Program-made: the position numbers and the translations under genes
Assembly: GCF_036014195.1 (NCBI RefSeq)
Contig: NZ_CP107918.1
Span: 7,661,773 to 7,725,772, forward strand
Source of the DNA: Streptomyces sp. NBC_00442
Lineage (GTDB): Bacteria; Actinomycetota; Actinomycetes; Streptomycetales; Streptomycetaceae
Length of the DNA: 64,000 bases
Direction of reading: 5' to 3'
Part shown: positions 37,389 to 46,517 of the stretch, one piece after another
Layout: each line of letters starts with the position of its first letter
How positions within the stretch are numbered: the stretch's first letter is position 1
The notes under the pieces: model-generated
Told to the model about the DNA's origin: nothing
What the model saw: only the letters and a program-made list of their open reading frames with translations
Database searches by the model: none

Positions 37389-40130
37389 TCAGAGGCTCAA
37401 GGAAGGGTGCGGGGCGGGGCTGAAGTCGGCGTGGTCGTGGTGGAGGGTGAGGGTTCCGGGGACGGTGCCGTCCCAGTCCAGGCCGCCGGGTTCGTAGCGG
37501 TCGCTGACGGTGGCCCACCAGAGGTTGGAGGTCATGATGTGGCCGACCTCCTCAAGGTAGGACCGCAGTTGTGGTTCCGCCTCGGCATGCTGGCTGAGGA
37601 TCTGGTCACGCAGGAGCACGAAGGCGGCTTCGTTTTCGTCGATGAGGGAGCACAGCCGGTTCATGGCAGCCTCGGTGCCCAGACCGTCGTGGGTTTTCAG
37701 GTGGTGCACGAGGTTCATGTCGTCGCCCATGGCTGCTTCGCGGCGGTAGGAGACGAGATCGTTGATCAGGGTGTACCCGTCGACGGCCGTGTCGTGCAGT
37801 GCGGCGACCGCGGGCTCCTCGAAGATGTCGCCGGAGATGCCGAGCCTGGGGTGGGCGGCTTCGGCGAAGCCGAACAGCCAGCGCACTCCCAGGCTGCTGC
37901 GCCGCTGCCCCAGATAGTCCTGGTAGCCGGTGTAGGGCGATCCGCGCCACTGTTCCAGCTCCCTGGTGAACCCGTATGCGAAATCCTCCACGTAGGCGAC
38001 CAGGCGCTCCCAGGCCGGGCGGGGCATCGTACGGCGGAGGTGCCGGAACTCGGCGGTGAGCGGGGTGGCGCCGTCCTGCCAGCCGAGGAGGTCGGCCATG
38101 GTGCGGGAGAAGACCCCGCGGGTGGCGAACGAGCTGCCGCCCAGGGCTCCTTGGTCGACCAGGCTGTTCTCGATGCCGATGAGGTAGCTCATGAGCTTGC
38201 AGCAGGTCAGGGTCAAGTCGTAGGAGACATGAGGGAGGCTGAAGGCGACCAGGAGAGCCCCGTCGGTGTTGTGGGCGATCTTGTCGTGATCGCCGTCGTA
38301 GGCGAAGCCCAGGTGTTCGTGAGCCCAGGCGGCGGCTTCGGCCAGCAACTGCTCGCTGTCGGGGTGCAGGGCGCGGGGCAACGCGTGGGCGAGCGCAGGA
38401 AGGCTCACGGTCTGGGGGAAAGGTTCGGTGACCGTGTTCGGGCGGACACGGGGCCGGGTGTACAGATGAGCGGGATGTTCTGGCCCACGCGGTGCGCTGC
38501 GGGCTTGTCCGGGGGACCGGTGCCCCGCCGGTGCGGGCTGCTGCGCCCTTCGGTCCCCGGGGTCACCGATCCCAACGGAAGGCGTCGCGGTGCCGGCCGG
38601 GTGGGTGAGGTGTCCCAGGGCGCGCAGGACGCAGATGTCGGTGAGCAGGGGGACGTGGTAGGTGAAGGGCCGGGGGCCGACCATGTCGGGCGGGGAGTCG
38701 AATCCGCCGTCCTCCCGCTGGCGTTCCAGCAAGTAGGCGACAGCGTTCTGGGCCGCTCGCGCGTCGCGGTAGCAGTCGAGGGCGAGGACCGCGTAGGAGG
38801 TGCTGATGGGGTCGCTGGGCCAGCCGGGCTCACGTCCCCAGCCGCCGTCGGTGTTCTGGGTCGCCCTCACGACCTGTTCGATACGAGCGGCCATCCTCAG
38901 GCCGGCCGGGGCCACTCCGGCAGCCGCCCGTGCCCGGTAGAGGACGTGCAGGCGGCTGTTGCTCCACCCCGGCTCGAAGTACCCGTCCTCGTCCTGGCCG
39001 GCGGCCAGAAAACGGCGGGCGTCGTCAAGAAGCCGCGCATTCCGGGTGCCCTGGTGGATGAAGGCGTTGATGACGGCGGCCGTCATGCATGCCTCGGACG
39101 GTCCGCCCGCCACGTAGGTGGGAAAACCGCCGTCCGTTCCGCGCAGCCGCCGCAGGTGCTCCAGCCCCGCCTCCACAGCACCGGTGGAGCGGCCGGGGTC
39201 CAGCAGCTGCAGGAACTCCAGGGCAACGGACGTGTCGTCAGTGTCGGCCAGTTCGGTGCAAGAAGTGATGGACCAGCCGCCGCACGGTTTTTGAACACCT
39301 TCCAGGTGGGCGGCAACCCGGCGCAGTACCGGCAGCGGGGCGCCGGCGGCGGCCAGCGCCAGGCCACCGGTGGCCGTGGCCCAGGTGTCGATGTCGCTGA
39401 CGAACGGGAAACCGCCGTCCGGCCGTTGCAGCGGCAGCAGCCCGCGCAGCCCCTCACGGACCAGCCCGTCATGCCCCGGAACCCGCACCAGCGCGTGCAG
39501 CATCAGAAGATGCGCCAGCACGTGCTGCTCCCACACCCCGCCTCGGGCCTCGCGCGCGGCGGCCGTCAGCACAGCGATGTCATCCCCCCTGATCTCCCCG
39601 GTCCGTCCCTGCGCGGCGGTCACGATCACCTCGGCAGCCACCGTCTGGACCCGGGCCCAGGAATGCAGCCCGGCCCGCCGTGCCGCCCCCGGGATGCTGC
39701 CGCCGCGTTGGACCTGGCTGCCGAGCACCACGGCGAGCGCGTCCAGGACGAGCCGACGACGCGGGGCCACGTACGAAGGCACCTGGGCCAGGACGAGTTC
39801 GCGGAAGTCCTCACCCTGCGGAGCCGGACCCATGCCACTGGACACCCGGGCCAGGGACCGGTCCAGCGGATCGGACACCGCACACTGGCGGCCCAGGTAC
39901 CCGGTCACCCGCTGCCGGCTGCCGGAGAAGTCGGTGAGGCGCCGCATCAGGGCCAGCACCAGAGCCGACTCCAGCACCCTGCTGCGACACGGCTCGTGCA
40001 GCCCCCCGTCCGCCCCCACCCGACGACGGAGCCGGCAGACCGCGGCACCGAGCGCCGCCGGTACTTCCCACGTGGCGACACTCCCGGAGCTGGGGAGAAG
40101 CACGGGGCTGAGGGAGGAAACGCGAGTCAT
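37389..40130 (-). CDS. Fused class II / class I terpene cyclase, 913 aa
   Basis: One open frame encodes two cyclase modules. Residues about 1-545 form a squalene-hopene-cyclase-like beta-gamma double alpha-barrel with the class II acid motif DTDD (about 296-299, in 'ELADTDDTSVALEF') and QW-type repeats ('LRGTDGGFPTY', 'ATQNTDGGWGREPGW', 'LERQREDGGFDSPP'), so it should protonate and cyclise a polyprenyl diphosphate. A proline-rich linker (about 550-610) leads to a class I alpha domain (610-913) with an NSE metal motif 'NDLVSYRRE' (about 790). The usual first DDxxD motif is replaced by ENSLVD (about 653). Bacteria normally keep these as two proteins. No P450 or prenyltransferase gene is adjacent. 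Product unknown; a diterpene from GGPP is the simplest guess. Confidence 0.88.
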   Translation of the reverse strand: MTRVSSLSPVLLPSSGSVATWEVPAALGAAVCRLRRRVGADGGLHEPCRSRVLESALVLALMRRLTDFSGSRQRVTGYLGRQCAVSDPLDRSLARVSSGMGPAPQGEDFRELVLAQVPSYVAPRRRLVLDALAVVLGSQVQRGGSIPGAARRAGLHSWARVQTVAAEVIVTAAQGRTGEIRGDDIAVLTAAAREARGGVWEQHVLAHLLMLHALVRVPGHDGLVREGLRGLLPLQRPDGGFPFVSDIDTWATATGGLALAAAGAPLPVLRRVAAHLEGVQKPCGGWSITSCTELADTDDTSVALEFLQLLDPGRSTGAVEAGLEHLRRLRGTDGGFPTYVAGGPSEACMTAAVINAFIHQGTRNARLLDDARRFLAAGQDEDGYFEPGWSNSRLHVLYRARAAAGVAPAGLRMAARIEQVVRATQNTDGGWGREPGWPSDPISTSYAVLALDCYRDARAAQNAVAYLLERQREDGGFDSPPDMVGPRPFTYHVPLLTDICVLRALGHLTHPAGTATPSVGIGDPGDRRAQQPAPAGHRSPGQARSAPRGPEHPAHLYTRPRVRPNTVTEPFPQTVSLPALAHALPRALHPDSEQLLAEAAAWAHEHLGFAYDGDHDKIAHNTDGALLVAFSLPHVSYDLTLTCCKLMSYLIGIENSLVDQGALGGSSFATRGVFSRTMADLLGWQDGATPLTAEFRHLRRTMPRPAWERLVAYVEDFAYGFTRELEQWRGSPYTGYQDYLGQRRSSLGVRWLFGFAEAAHPRLGISGDIFEEPAVAALHDTAVDGYTLINDLVSYRREAAMGDDMNLVHHLKTHDGLGTEAAMNRLCSLIDENEAAFVLLRDQILSQHAEAEPQLRSYLEEVGHIMTSNLWWATVSDRYEPGGLDWDGTVPGTLTLHHDHADFSPAPHPSLSL

Positions 40131-40601
40131 CTGCCCAGGTTGCGCTCCCGCGCGGAATCACGGGTGATGTGGTGTACGAGGCCACCCGATCAAGTGAACG
40201 GGCGGCTGGCCGTCTGACCGGCTTGATCATCCTTCTCGGTACGGCTCGGGGAACGTTTCCTGCCGCACGTGCATCACGAAGCGCCGGCGGACCACCGGCC
40301 AGCAGTGGGCGCCGGGCGCTCGCCGGCGTCGTCCCGCGCGAGGCGGAAGGCCGGCTGTCCGCGCCGCTGGAGGGCACCGGTGCACCGCGTCCAGAACCGT
40401 GCCCGCCTCGTGCGCGCCCTCTGTGAGCGGCTGGACCGGCTGGAGGCCGCACCCGCCCCCGGGAGGGTTGCACCGAGGGGGGCTGAGCTGGTGTCACTTC
40501 ACCCGTTCTGGCTGCAACAGCCGGTGCAACACCACCGCGCAACACGAGCACAACGGGCCTGCGTTTCACATCTGGCCCGCGGGAACGCCCGAAAGGAGCA
40601 G
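40131..40601. other. No supported gene
   Basis: Upstream of the cyclase, between it and the inverted-repeat element. A stretch at 40390-40440 ('QNRARLVRALCERLDRLEA') is protein-like but isolated. Confidence 0.4.
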
Positions 40602-40610
40602 GGTGGCTTT

Positions 40611-40655
40611 GACGGTGTCGTGTGACTCCATCCGGAAGGTGAGTTCCGACTCCGC
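40611..40655 (+). repeat. Left 45-bp inverted repeat
   Basis: Begins GACGGTGTCGTGTGACTCCA and ends TTCCGACTCCGC; the reverse complement of 41296-41340 except for one base. In minus frame it encodes ESELTFRMESH. Confidence 0.95.
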
Positions 40656-40781
40656 TTGGCGTTCGCCGTAACACCGTATCCAGGTGGCAACTGTGCCGTT
40701 CGCACCCCACGCGCCGTCCCGAATCAGGAAGATCATGAGGGCGCCCCCGGCGCACCACCCCAATCAAAAGGAGCGATCTCT

Positions 40782-41135
40782 GTGAGCGACACCAACCCGT
40801 CCCTGCCCGCCCCCACCGTCGACGAAGCCCCCGGCGGCGTCCTCGACCCCACCGACGCAGCGGGCGGGGTGAATCTTGTCATCCCCGCTTACGCCGCCTT
40901 CGACGCCGGCGACCAGGTCCAGCTCTACTGGGACGGCAACAGCGCCACTGACCCGTACACCGTTCCCCACGGCGAGGGCGACGAACCGATCACCATCCTT
41001 GTGCCCGAGTCGGCCATCGAGGGCACAAGTTCAGGCTCCATCCCCGTGTACTACACCGTCACCGACCGCGCCGGAAATGTCAGCCAGCCCTCCCAAAGCG
41101 TCCAGGTCACCGTTGACCGCACCGACCGGCGCTGA
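40782..41135 (+). CDS. Single-domain bacterial Ig-like protein, 117 aa
   Basis: Starts at GTG 40782 behind a good AAAAGGAG site. The whole protein is one beta-sandwich-type domain: 'LPAPTVDEAPGGVLDPTDAA', 'VNLVIPAYAAFDAGDQVQLY', 'PITILVPESAIEG' and 'SIPVYYTVTDRAGNVSQPSQ'. This is the pattern of Ig-like repeats found in tandem in large adhesins and phage/tail-associated proteins, here as a free-standing unit without signal peptide. Bracketed by the inverted repeats. Possible binding or structural accessory protein; not assigned. Confidence 0.8.
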   Translation: MSDTNPSLPAPTVDEAPGGVLDPTDAAGGVNLVIPAYAAFDAGDQVQLYWDGNSATDPYTVPHGEGDEPITILVPESAIEGTSSGSIPVYYTVTDRAGNVSQPSQSVQVTVDRTDRR

Positions 41136-41295
41136 CCCCACACCACTACCCGACCGCCCAGCAGCAGGACGACAGGCAGCGGAGACGGTGGCTCGGACAA
41201 CACACGCCCGGCCACCGTCTCCGCGACCAGGAACACGCCCAGACTGGCGGGCTGCCCTGCGGATCAAGGGGCCGGCGCACGGTCGACATCTCAAG

Positions 41296-41340
41296 GCGGA
41301 GTCGGAACTCACCTTCCGGATGGAGTCACACGGCACCGTC
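41296..41340 (-). repeat. Right 45-bp inverted repeat
   Basis: Reverse complement of 40611-40655 with a single difference (C for T at the eighth base). In plus frame it encodes ESELTFRMESHGTV then stop. Confidence 0.95.
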
Positions 41341-41353
41341 TGAACCACCAGTA

Positions 41354-42203
41354 TGAGGTCATCTCATTTGGGTGACTCGGTAGGGTGTTGGCCATGGTGG
41401 GGATCGTTGAGCGGCTGGTGCCGGACGAGTTGTGGGAGTTGTTCCAGCGAGTCGTGCCGGAGGCGCCGTCGCGGCCGCAGAGTGGTGGTCGGCGTCGGCA
41501 CGGCGACCGGGAAGTGCTGGCTGCGATCGTGGTCGTGGCTACTTCGGGTTGTACCTGGCAGCAGGTTCCGTCGGCGGCGTTCGGCCCGTCCGGAGCGACT
41601 GCCCACCGGCGGTTCTCGGAGTGGTCGAAGGTCAGGGTGTGGGCCAAGCTCCACCGCCTGGTCCTTGACGAACTCGGTGCCCGCGGTGAGCTGGACTGGT
41701 CGCGGTGCGCGATCGGCTCGGTGAACATGCGGGCCTTGAAGCAGGGGACCTGACAGGTCCGAATCCTGTCGACCGGGGCAAGTACGGGTCGAAGATCCGA
41801 CTGATCACGGAACGGTCGGGTCTGCCCATATCCGTCGGCATCTCCGGGGCCAACCTGCACGACAGCCAAGCCATGATCCCGTGCGTGAAGGGCATCCCGC
41901 CGATCCGCTCGCGCCGCGGTAAGCCCGGCAAGCTCCACGCCGACAAGGGCTACGACTAAGCCCACTTGCGGAAATGGTTACGCGGACGCGGCATCACCCA
42001 CCGCATCGCCCGCAAGGGAGTCGAGTCCTCACAACGGCTGGGCCGCCACCGCTGGACCGTGGAGTGCACCATGGCCTGGCTCGCCGGCTGTCGATGACTG
42101 CGCCGACGCTACGAGCGCAAAGCCGATCACTTCCTCGCCCTCACCAGCATCGCCTGCACCTTGATCTGCCACCGCAGGCTCGCCAAATGAGATGGTTTCT
42201 TAG
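41354..42203 (+). mobile_element. IS5-family (IS427-like) insertion sequence, inactive
   Basis: Transposase from ATG 41394 ('VGIVERLVPDELWELFQRVV', 'FGPSGATAHRRFSEWSK', first Asp in 'ELDWSRCAIGS') to 41753, continued in another frame by 'GPNPVDRGKYGSKIRLITER' and 'GKLHADKGYD' (second Asp). A TAA at 41957 follows GYD and a TGA near 42094 interrupts the last part ('HRWTVECTMAWLAGCR'), so the element is dead. Matching ends CATCTCATTTGG at 41360-41371 and its reverse complement at 42184-42195 mark the terminal repeats. It lies directly beside the right inverted repeat of the preceding cassette. Confidence 0.82.
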
Positions 42204-42210
42204 GAAGATG

Positions 42211-43893
42211 TCAGCCCTTCGGGATCACGGGTATTTCGAGCGTGGAGGGGTGGCCGGGTGCCCAGAAGAGAGTGGCCTTACCCGAGGTGGTCGGTTGGTA
42301 ACGGGTGGGGAAATGACCGAAGAAGGGGTTACGGGGCCGCTGGTACCGGCCGGCCACCGTGAGTCGCAGTTTGTCACCGGCGCGAAAGAGGGTCGCCGAA
42401 GAGCTCAGCGGGATGAGCACTTCGACTTGTTCGTCGTCCCGCACCGGCTGGAGCGTGCGGAAGGTGTGCTCGGGCTGGTGTGGGGTGCTGAGCACCGGGT
42501 CGAGTTCGCGGAGCGCGAGGCGGAGACGGCCCTGCGCTAGCAGGTCGCGCCCGTAGCCGTAAGAACCCTCGAACGGGACCGGCGCGTCGTGTGACCACTT
42601 CTCGATTCCAGCGAACAGCCGCGGGTCTTTGGCGCCGTTGGTGGCCACTCGCAGGCGCAGCGTCATCGGGCCGCTCAGCTCCGTGTCCTCGTCGAAGCGG
42701 TAGTCGAAGACGGCCGCGTTGCGCCGCAGGTCGAACGTGACGCTGCCCGCGCCGCCCTCGACGTCGCTCAGGACGCCACCCTCGCTGAGCCGCAGTTGGC
42801 GCCAGTTGGTGCGTGCGAGCGGCCATTCCTGCTCATCTCGTACCTCGACGACGTGATCAAGCCGGTCCCTGACCTCCAGGCGCAGGCGAGGAAGCGGGGG
42901 AACGTCCCGTACCCGCAGATGCCGGTCGAAGAACGCGAGCTGGGCCCGACGAGCCTCTTCACCGTAAAACGAGGCCCACTTGGGTCCGCGATGTGTGTAC
43001 GCGTGCCGCTCCGTGGAGCCGACGTGCTGGAAGGCGCGCATCGACCCCACGCTGTGCAGATTGCTGTCGGAGAAGCTGGCGCAGACCAGCATCGGGACGG
43101 TGATCTTCGACAGCTGAGGAGTAAGGGATTCCCACCATGCATCTCGAAGGGGATGCTTGCGCCGCTCGGCCGCAATGTCAGTCTTCAGACGGGCCACTCG
43201 GCCGGTGAGGAAGAGCCAGACCCGGGCGAAGCCGTTCTCGACGACACCGCCGGGAGTGAAGAGGTCGCGGTAGGCGTCGGTGAATCCCTCCCACGGTGAG
43301 ATCGCCTTCAAGGCGGGCGGGTTGAGCGCGGCGACCTTGTACTGGGACAGAGCGAGGTACGACACGCCAAGCATGCCGACACGACCCGTGGACCACGGCT
43401 GCGCTGCGGCCCAGGCGATCACCTGAGCGATATCGTCGGCCTCCTCATCGGAGAGCAGGTCGCCGCGCCCCTCCGAGTGTCCGCCACCGCGAGTGTCCAG
43501 GTTGATGACCGCATAGCCTTGCTGGGCCCACCACACCGGGTCGGGAGCCTCCCAGCTCGTCTGGTCCGAGATCCGCAGCGGCTCCGACTGGTTCATGACC
43601 CGGAACTGCTTGTTCAGCGACCACTTCCGGCCCTTCCGCTTCGGTACCAGGTCCTTGCCGTAGGGGTGCGCCGACAGGAGGACCGGGAACGGGCCATCGC
43701 CGGCAGTGCGGAACAGATTCAGGCGCAGCGTGACCCCGTCACGCATCCGCACCGGAACGTCCTCCTCCTTACTGATGTCCGACGGCATCGGGTAGACGGT
43801 GATCGGGGGGTGCAACGCCGTCGCGATCCTGCGGCGTGCGTAGGTCACAGCACCGGGGCGCTTCCAGGGTCGATCAGCTGTGCTCTTCGGCAT
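42211..43893 (-). CDS. CocE/NonD-family serine hydrolase
   Basis: A 560-residue enzyme with the X-Pro dipeptidyl-peptidase/cocaine-esterase layout. The N-terminal alpha/beta-hydrolase has 'VRMRDGVTLRLNLFR', the oxyanion region 'VLLSAHPYGKD', 'VINLDTRGGGHSEG' and the nucleophile elbow GVSYLA (about residue 174); the catalytic Asp is probably in 'VCASFSDSNLHSVG' and the His after 'GPKW'. The C-terminal jelly-roll PepX_C domain follows (about 350-560). Members hydrolyse esters or amides; substrate unknown. It is divergent from a TetR regulator with a large palindrome between them, so it is probably repressed by that regulator and induced by its substrate. Confidence 0.92.
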   Translation of the reverse strand: MPKSTADRPWKRPGAVTYARRRIATALHPPITVYPMPSDISKEEDVPVRMRDGVTLRLNLFRTAGDGPFPVLLSAHPYGKDLVPKRKGRKWSLNKQFRVMNQSEPLRISDQTSWEAPDPVWWAQQGYAVINLDTRGGGHSEGRGDLLSDEEADDIAQVIAWAAAQPWSTGRVGMLGVSYLALSQYKVAALNPPALKAISPWEGFTDAYRDLFTPGGVVENGFARVWLFLTGRVARLKTDIAAERRKHPLRDAWWESLTPQLSKITVPMLVCASFSDSNLHSVGSMRAFQHVGSTERHAYTHRGPKWASFYGEEARRAQLAFFDRHLRVRDVPPLPRLRLEVRDRLDHVVEVRDEQEWPLARTNWRQLRLSEGGVLSDVEGGAGSVTFDLRRNAAVFDYRFDEDTELSGPMTLRLRVATNGAKDPRLFAGIEKWSHDAPVPFEGSYGYGRDLLAQGRLRLALRELDPVLSTPHQPEHTFRTLQPVRDDEQVEVLIPLSSSATLFRAGDKLRLTVAGRYQRPRNPFFGHFPTRYQPTTSGKATLFWAPGHPSTLEIPVIPKG

Positions 43894-43911
43894 GGCACCG
43901 TTCTACCACGG

Positions 43912-43951
43912 TTTTTAGTGGCGCTCTAGTGCACTAGATTGACACTAAAAA
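43912..43951. promoter_or_regulatory. 40-bp interrupted perfect palindrome, TetR-type operator
   Basis: Outer arms TTTTTAGTG (43912-43920) and CACTAAAAA (43943-43951) and inner palindrome TCTAGTGCACTAGA (43925-43938) share exactly the same centre, with only the 4-base spacers asymmetric. TAGTG recurs in both layers. It lies between the divergent hydrolase and tetR-type starts and should bind the TetR protein as two dimers or one extended site, controlling both genes. Confidence 0.85.
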
Positions 43952-43969
43952 GCATGCGATACTCCCGCC

Positions 43970-44698
43970 ATGAACGTTGATGATGCTGGCGAACCGAAGC
44001 GACGGAGCCGCCAGAAGCAGGTCGGGGACGCCCTACGGCGTGAGACCCGCGCCAGGCTGCTGGAGGCCGCCGCCGACGAATTCGCGACACACGGGTACGC
44101 AGAGACGACGGTCACCCGACTTGCCGCCGCGGCCGGAGTGTCCGTTCCGACCCTCTACTTGACATGGGGAAGTAAACGCGAGCTTCTTCGCGGGTACATG
44201 GAGGAGTCGCTCTCCGGGTCAGCTTCCTCTCCGGAGGACGCAGCCTCACAATTTGCGGGACGGCCACCGCTGGAGCGACTCACAGGTCTGGCCGACCTCT
44301 TTGTGGAAGTCGCCGAACGTGCCGCGACCGGATGGCGCCTATACCGAGAGGCCTCAGCCGTCGACGCTGAGATCGCCGCCGACTGGGACGAACTCCAGCT
44401 CCTTCGGCACCGGCTTTTCGCCCGGATTCTTGACGGGATCCCTGAAGCTGCACTGGCCGACGGCCTCACTCGCGAAGCCGCGATCGACACGGCATGGGTG
44501 GTCGCGAGTCCTGACACCTACGACCTTCTGGTCCGCCGTCTCGGATACAAGGTCGTCGACTTTCGTAACTGGATGAAACAAACCCTGACCTCAGCCATCC
44601 TTGTCCCCGCCGCCGGTGCAGACGCAACCAGGGCCGGAGAAGGAGTCGAGGGCAGCCGTCGAGTTGCGCCTGCGCCGTGCGAAGCGGTAACAGCATGA
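43970..44698 (+). CDS. TetR/AcrR-family transcriptional regulator
   Basis: A 242-residue repressor. The N-terminal TetR helix-turn-helix is plain at about residues 22-70 ('ARLLEAAADEFATHGYAETT', 'VTRLAAAAGVSVPTLYLTWG'), followed by a helical ligand-binding domain. The start at 43970 is 19 bases after the operator palindrome. Divergent to the CocE-type hydrolase gene; the likely circuit is repression of both genes until a ligand (perhaps the hydrolase substrate) is bound. Ends with a short disordered tail. Confidence 0.92.
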   Translation: MNVDDAGEPKRRSRQKQVGDALRRETRARLLEAAADEFATHGYAETTVTRLAAAAGVSVPTLYLTWGSKRELLRGYMEESLSGSASSPEDAASQFAGRPPLERLTGLADLFVEVAERAATGWRLYREASAVDAEIAADWDELQLLRHRLFARILDGIPEAALADGLTREAAIDTAWVVASPDTYDLLVRRLGYKVVDFRNWMKQTLTSAILVPAAGADATRAGEGVEGSRRVAPAPCEAVTA

Positions 44699-44724
44699 TA
44701 TTCGCTGGATTGTGAGGTTTATCC

Positions 44725-44976
44725 GTGACAGGTGCGATGCCGATGCCTGTGGCCGAGCGCTGGCGGGACGGTACAAGGCTCTACGCCTCCGATGAGCCCG
44801 AGGATGCGGCCATCGGACGATGGCTCAGCCGACTGTCCTGCGACCGTGTCGTACATGCTCCGGGACTGTTCGCGCACCACGCGCTGGAAGACGGCGGGGC
44901 ACTGGACTTCCCCGCCGGGATCGCCGATCACCTGTCGCTTTTCGTGGTCAGCGGCAACTGTTCGGCCACCGGCTGA
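44725..44976 (+). CDS. Possible small hypothetical protein, 83 aa
   Basis: A GTG-started frame 26 bases after the tetR-type gene, with 'AERWRDGTRLYASDEPEDAA', 'IGRWLSRLSCDRVVHAPG' and 'PAGIADHLSLFVVSGNCS'. Composition is protein-like, but no family or clear ribosome site is seen and it could be a fragment of a longer lost gene. Confidence 0.4.
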   Translation: MTGAMPMPVAERWRDGTRLYASDEPEDAAIGRWLSRLSCDRVVHAPGLFAHHALEDGGALDFPAGIADHLSLFVVSGNCSATG

Positions 44977-45571
44977 TGGGCGTTGTGTGATGTGCATTGG
45001 GTGTGCGTCATAGGCTTTCACTGCTGCTGGGTTTAGGTGATGCCGGTGCCGGGGTGTCGTTTTGCCGGTGAAGGCTGGTGTCGTTCGGTGGGTGGGGGGG
45101 CTTGTCGCTCCTGTGGGTGGGTGTGGCGAAACGCCGGGTGGGACCGTGTCGGATCTGGCTACGCTCGGTGGATGCCGTCGTTTGCGGGTGAGTGCTTGAG
45201 TTGGCGGCTGAGCGCACTACATGGCGAGTTCCCGCGCAGGTCATGAGGCCGCACGGCGCCTTGGGCGGCATCACGCCCGCCGGCTGAAGCGTCGCCGGGA
45301 GAGCAGCTTCGGGTTTACACCGTCGTTGCCACGGGTCAAGGGGCTTGCCATGATGAGCGCCACGGTTGAGGATTCCCGTCACCTGGAGCGCTCAGGCACA
45401 GTCGGCGAGCAGAATTTGACCGCCCCTGAGGTCCGGCGGGTCCCCAGCCTTGAGCTTTGCTGTCACTGCGGGCCGGGTAGGTGATGCGCCGGCCATCGAG
45501 GTCGTCAGGAGACCGCGCGTCCGTGGCGGTCACCTGTGCGAAGATCCTTTGACGGCTTCGGGGGAGGATTC
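44977..45571. other. No supported gene
   Basis: Frames on both strands lack motifs. The final bases (GGGGGAGG) are the ribosome site of the next gene. Confidence 0.4.
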
Positions 45572-46111
45572 ATGCGCGGGACCAAGGTGGCTTTGGCAAC
45601 TGTCGCAATAGCGGCATTGGTGGCGGGGGTGAGCGGCGTCTTTGACCCGCCCCGCAGGTCTCCGTCCACCGCCAACGACCTCACCCCGCGTGAGCGCGCG
45701 ATTCGTTACAGGGAACAGCTGAAGATCAGCGCGGACATGAACTGGGAGATAAAGCAGGAGTTCATGTCGGTAGGGCTGGACGTCACGGACGGCATGTCCA
45801 CCTACACGGCAGAGGCCACGTGCACGCTTGGGCTGCGCGTCATCTACGACGAGGGAATGAAGCTCCGGCTGGTCAAGGCGTACGCCGACCTGGAAGCAGA
45901 CGGCTGGCAGCACAACCCGGATGCGCCGCCGGGTGCGCTCCGGTACCACAAGGACAACTCGATCACTGCCCAGTCGAAGTACGCCAACGACATATGGCAG
46001 CTGGCCGTGGGACGCGAGCACGATGTCAACGAACCCGGCAGCGACATCGACTCTGACAGGCCGGGCAAGTACGTCGACATCACGGTCGATAACTGCACCG
46101 CGCCAACCTGA
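45572..46111 (+). CDS. Membrane-anchored or secreted hypothetical protein, 179 aa
   Basis: Starts at ATG 45572, 4-5 bases behind a strong GGGGGAGG site. An N-terminal hydrophobic helix ('VALATVAIAALVAGVSGVF', about residues 5-23) should act as signal anchor or signal peptide. The extracytoplasmic part has 'ERAIRYREQLKISADMNWEI', 'TYTAEATCTLGLRVIYDEGM', 'DITVDNCTAP' and two cysteines that could pair. Not recognised; resembles small Streptomyces exported proteins of unknown role. Confidence 0.75.
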   Translation: MRGTKVALATVAIAALVAGVSGVFDPPRRSPSTANDLTPRERAIRYREQLKISADMNWEIKQEFMSVGLDVTDGMSTYTAEATCTLGLRVIYDEGMKLRLVKAYADLEADGWQHNPDAPPGALRYHKDNSITAQSKYANDIWQLAVGREHDVNEPGSDIDSDRPGKYVDITVDNCTAPT

Positions 46112-46159
46112 ACTGGGCTCACCGGGCCGTCCGGTAGGCGGCAAGGGCACTGGCCAGAG

Positions 46160-46517
46160 CCGGTGGAGCGAAGACGTCGACACCGCTCTCGCGGCCCGCC
46201 GCTACGCCCTCACCGGCGACCGCCGCGCCCTGGACGGCATCGTCCCGTAAGGCGCCGCGTCACTCGGGCGGGCCCAGCAGATGTCCCGGGGCTTGAAGGA
46301 AGGCACGATCGCCGGGCGGGAACGGCTGATCCGGCGCTTCCATGAATTCACCAACGAGTACCCGTGGTCGTGGCTGCCGGGCCGCATGGACGCGTGGTCA
46401 GCCTCGCTGACGGGCGAGAAGCACCTGGCAGCGTCCACAATCCGCAGCTACCAAGGCGACGTTCGGCAGTGTGCGCGGTCAGCGGGGCATCCGGGTGAGC
46501 GGACATCTCGGGTCTAG
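46160..46517 (+). pseudogene. Tyrosine recombinase N-terminal fragment
   Basis: Reads 'DVDTALAARRYALTGDRRAL', is stopped near 46250, and resumes with 'LKEGTIAGRERLIRRFHEFT', 'NEYPWSWLPGRMDAWSASLT' and 'HLAASTIRSYQGDVR', which is the SAM-like core-binding domain of Streptomyces phage-type integrases. The catalytic domain (R..H-x-x-R..Y) is missing. Relic of an integrated element. Confidence 0.7.

Larger units (their letters stand above)
40602..41349. mobile_element. Inverted-repeat-bounded cassette carrying one Ig-like gene
   Basis: About 750 bp bracketed by 45-bp inverted repeats that match at 44 of 45 positions, with weaker similarity 9 bases further out. The only gene inside is the 117-residue Ig-like protein; no transposase. 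It could be a non-autonomous (MITE-like) element moved in trans, or an inverted duplication of a coding end. No target duplication was identified. Confidence 0.6.

Noticed and set aside
37407..40217. 936-codon plus-strand frame opposite the terpene cyclase
   Set aside because: Glycine/valine-rich shadow; all recognisable motifs are on the minus strand.
37389..44698. Considered a complete terpene/antibiotic biosynthetic cluster from cyclase to TetR
   Set aside because: No prenyl diphosphate synthase, P450, methyltransferase or exporter between them; IS debris separates the parts, so the hydrolase/TetR pair is independent.
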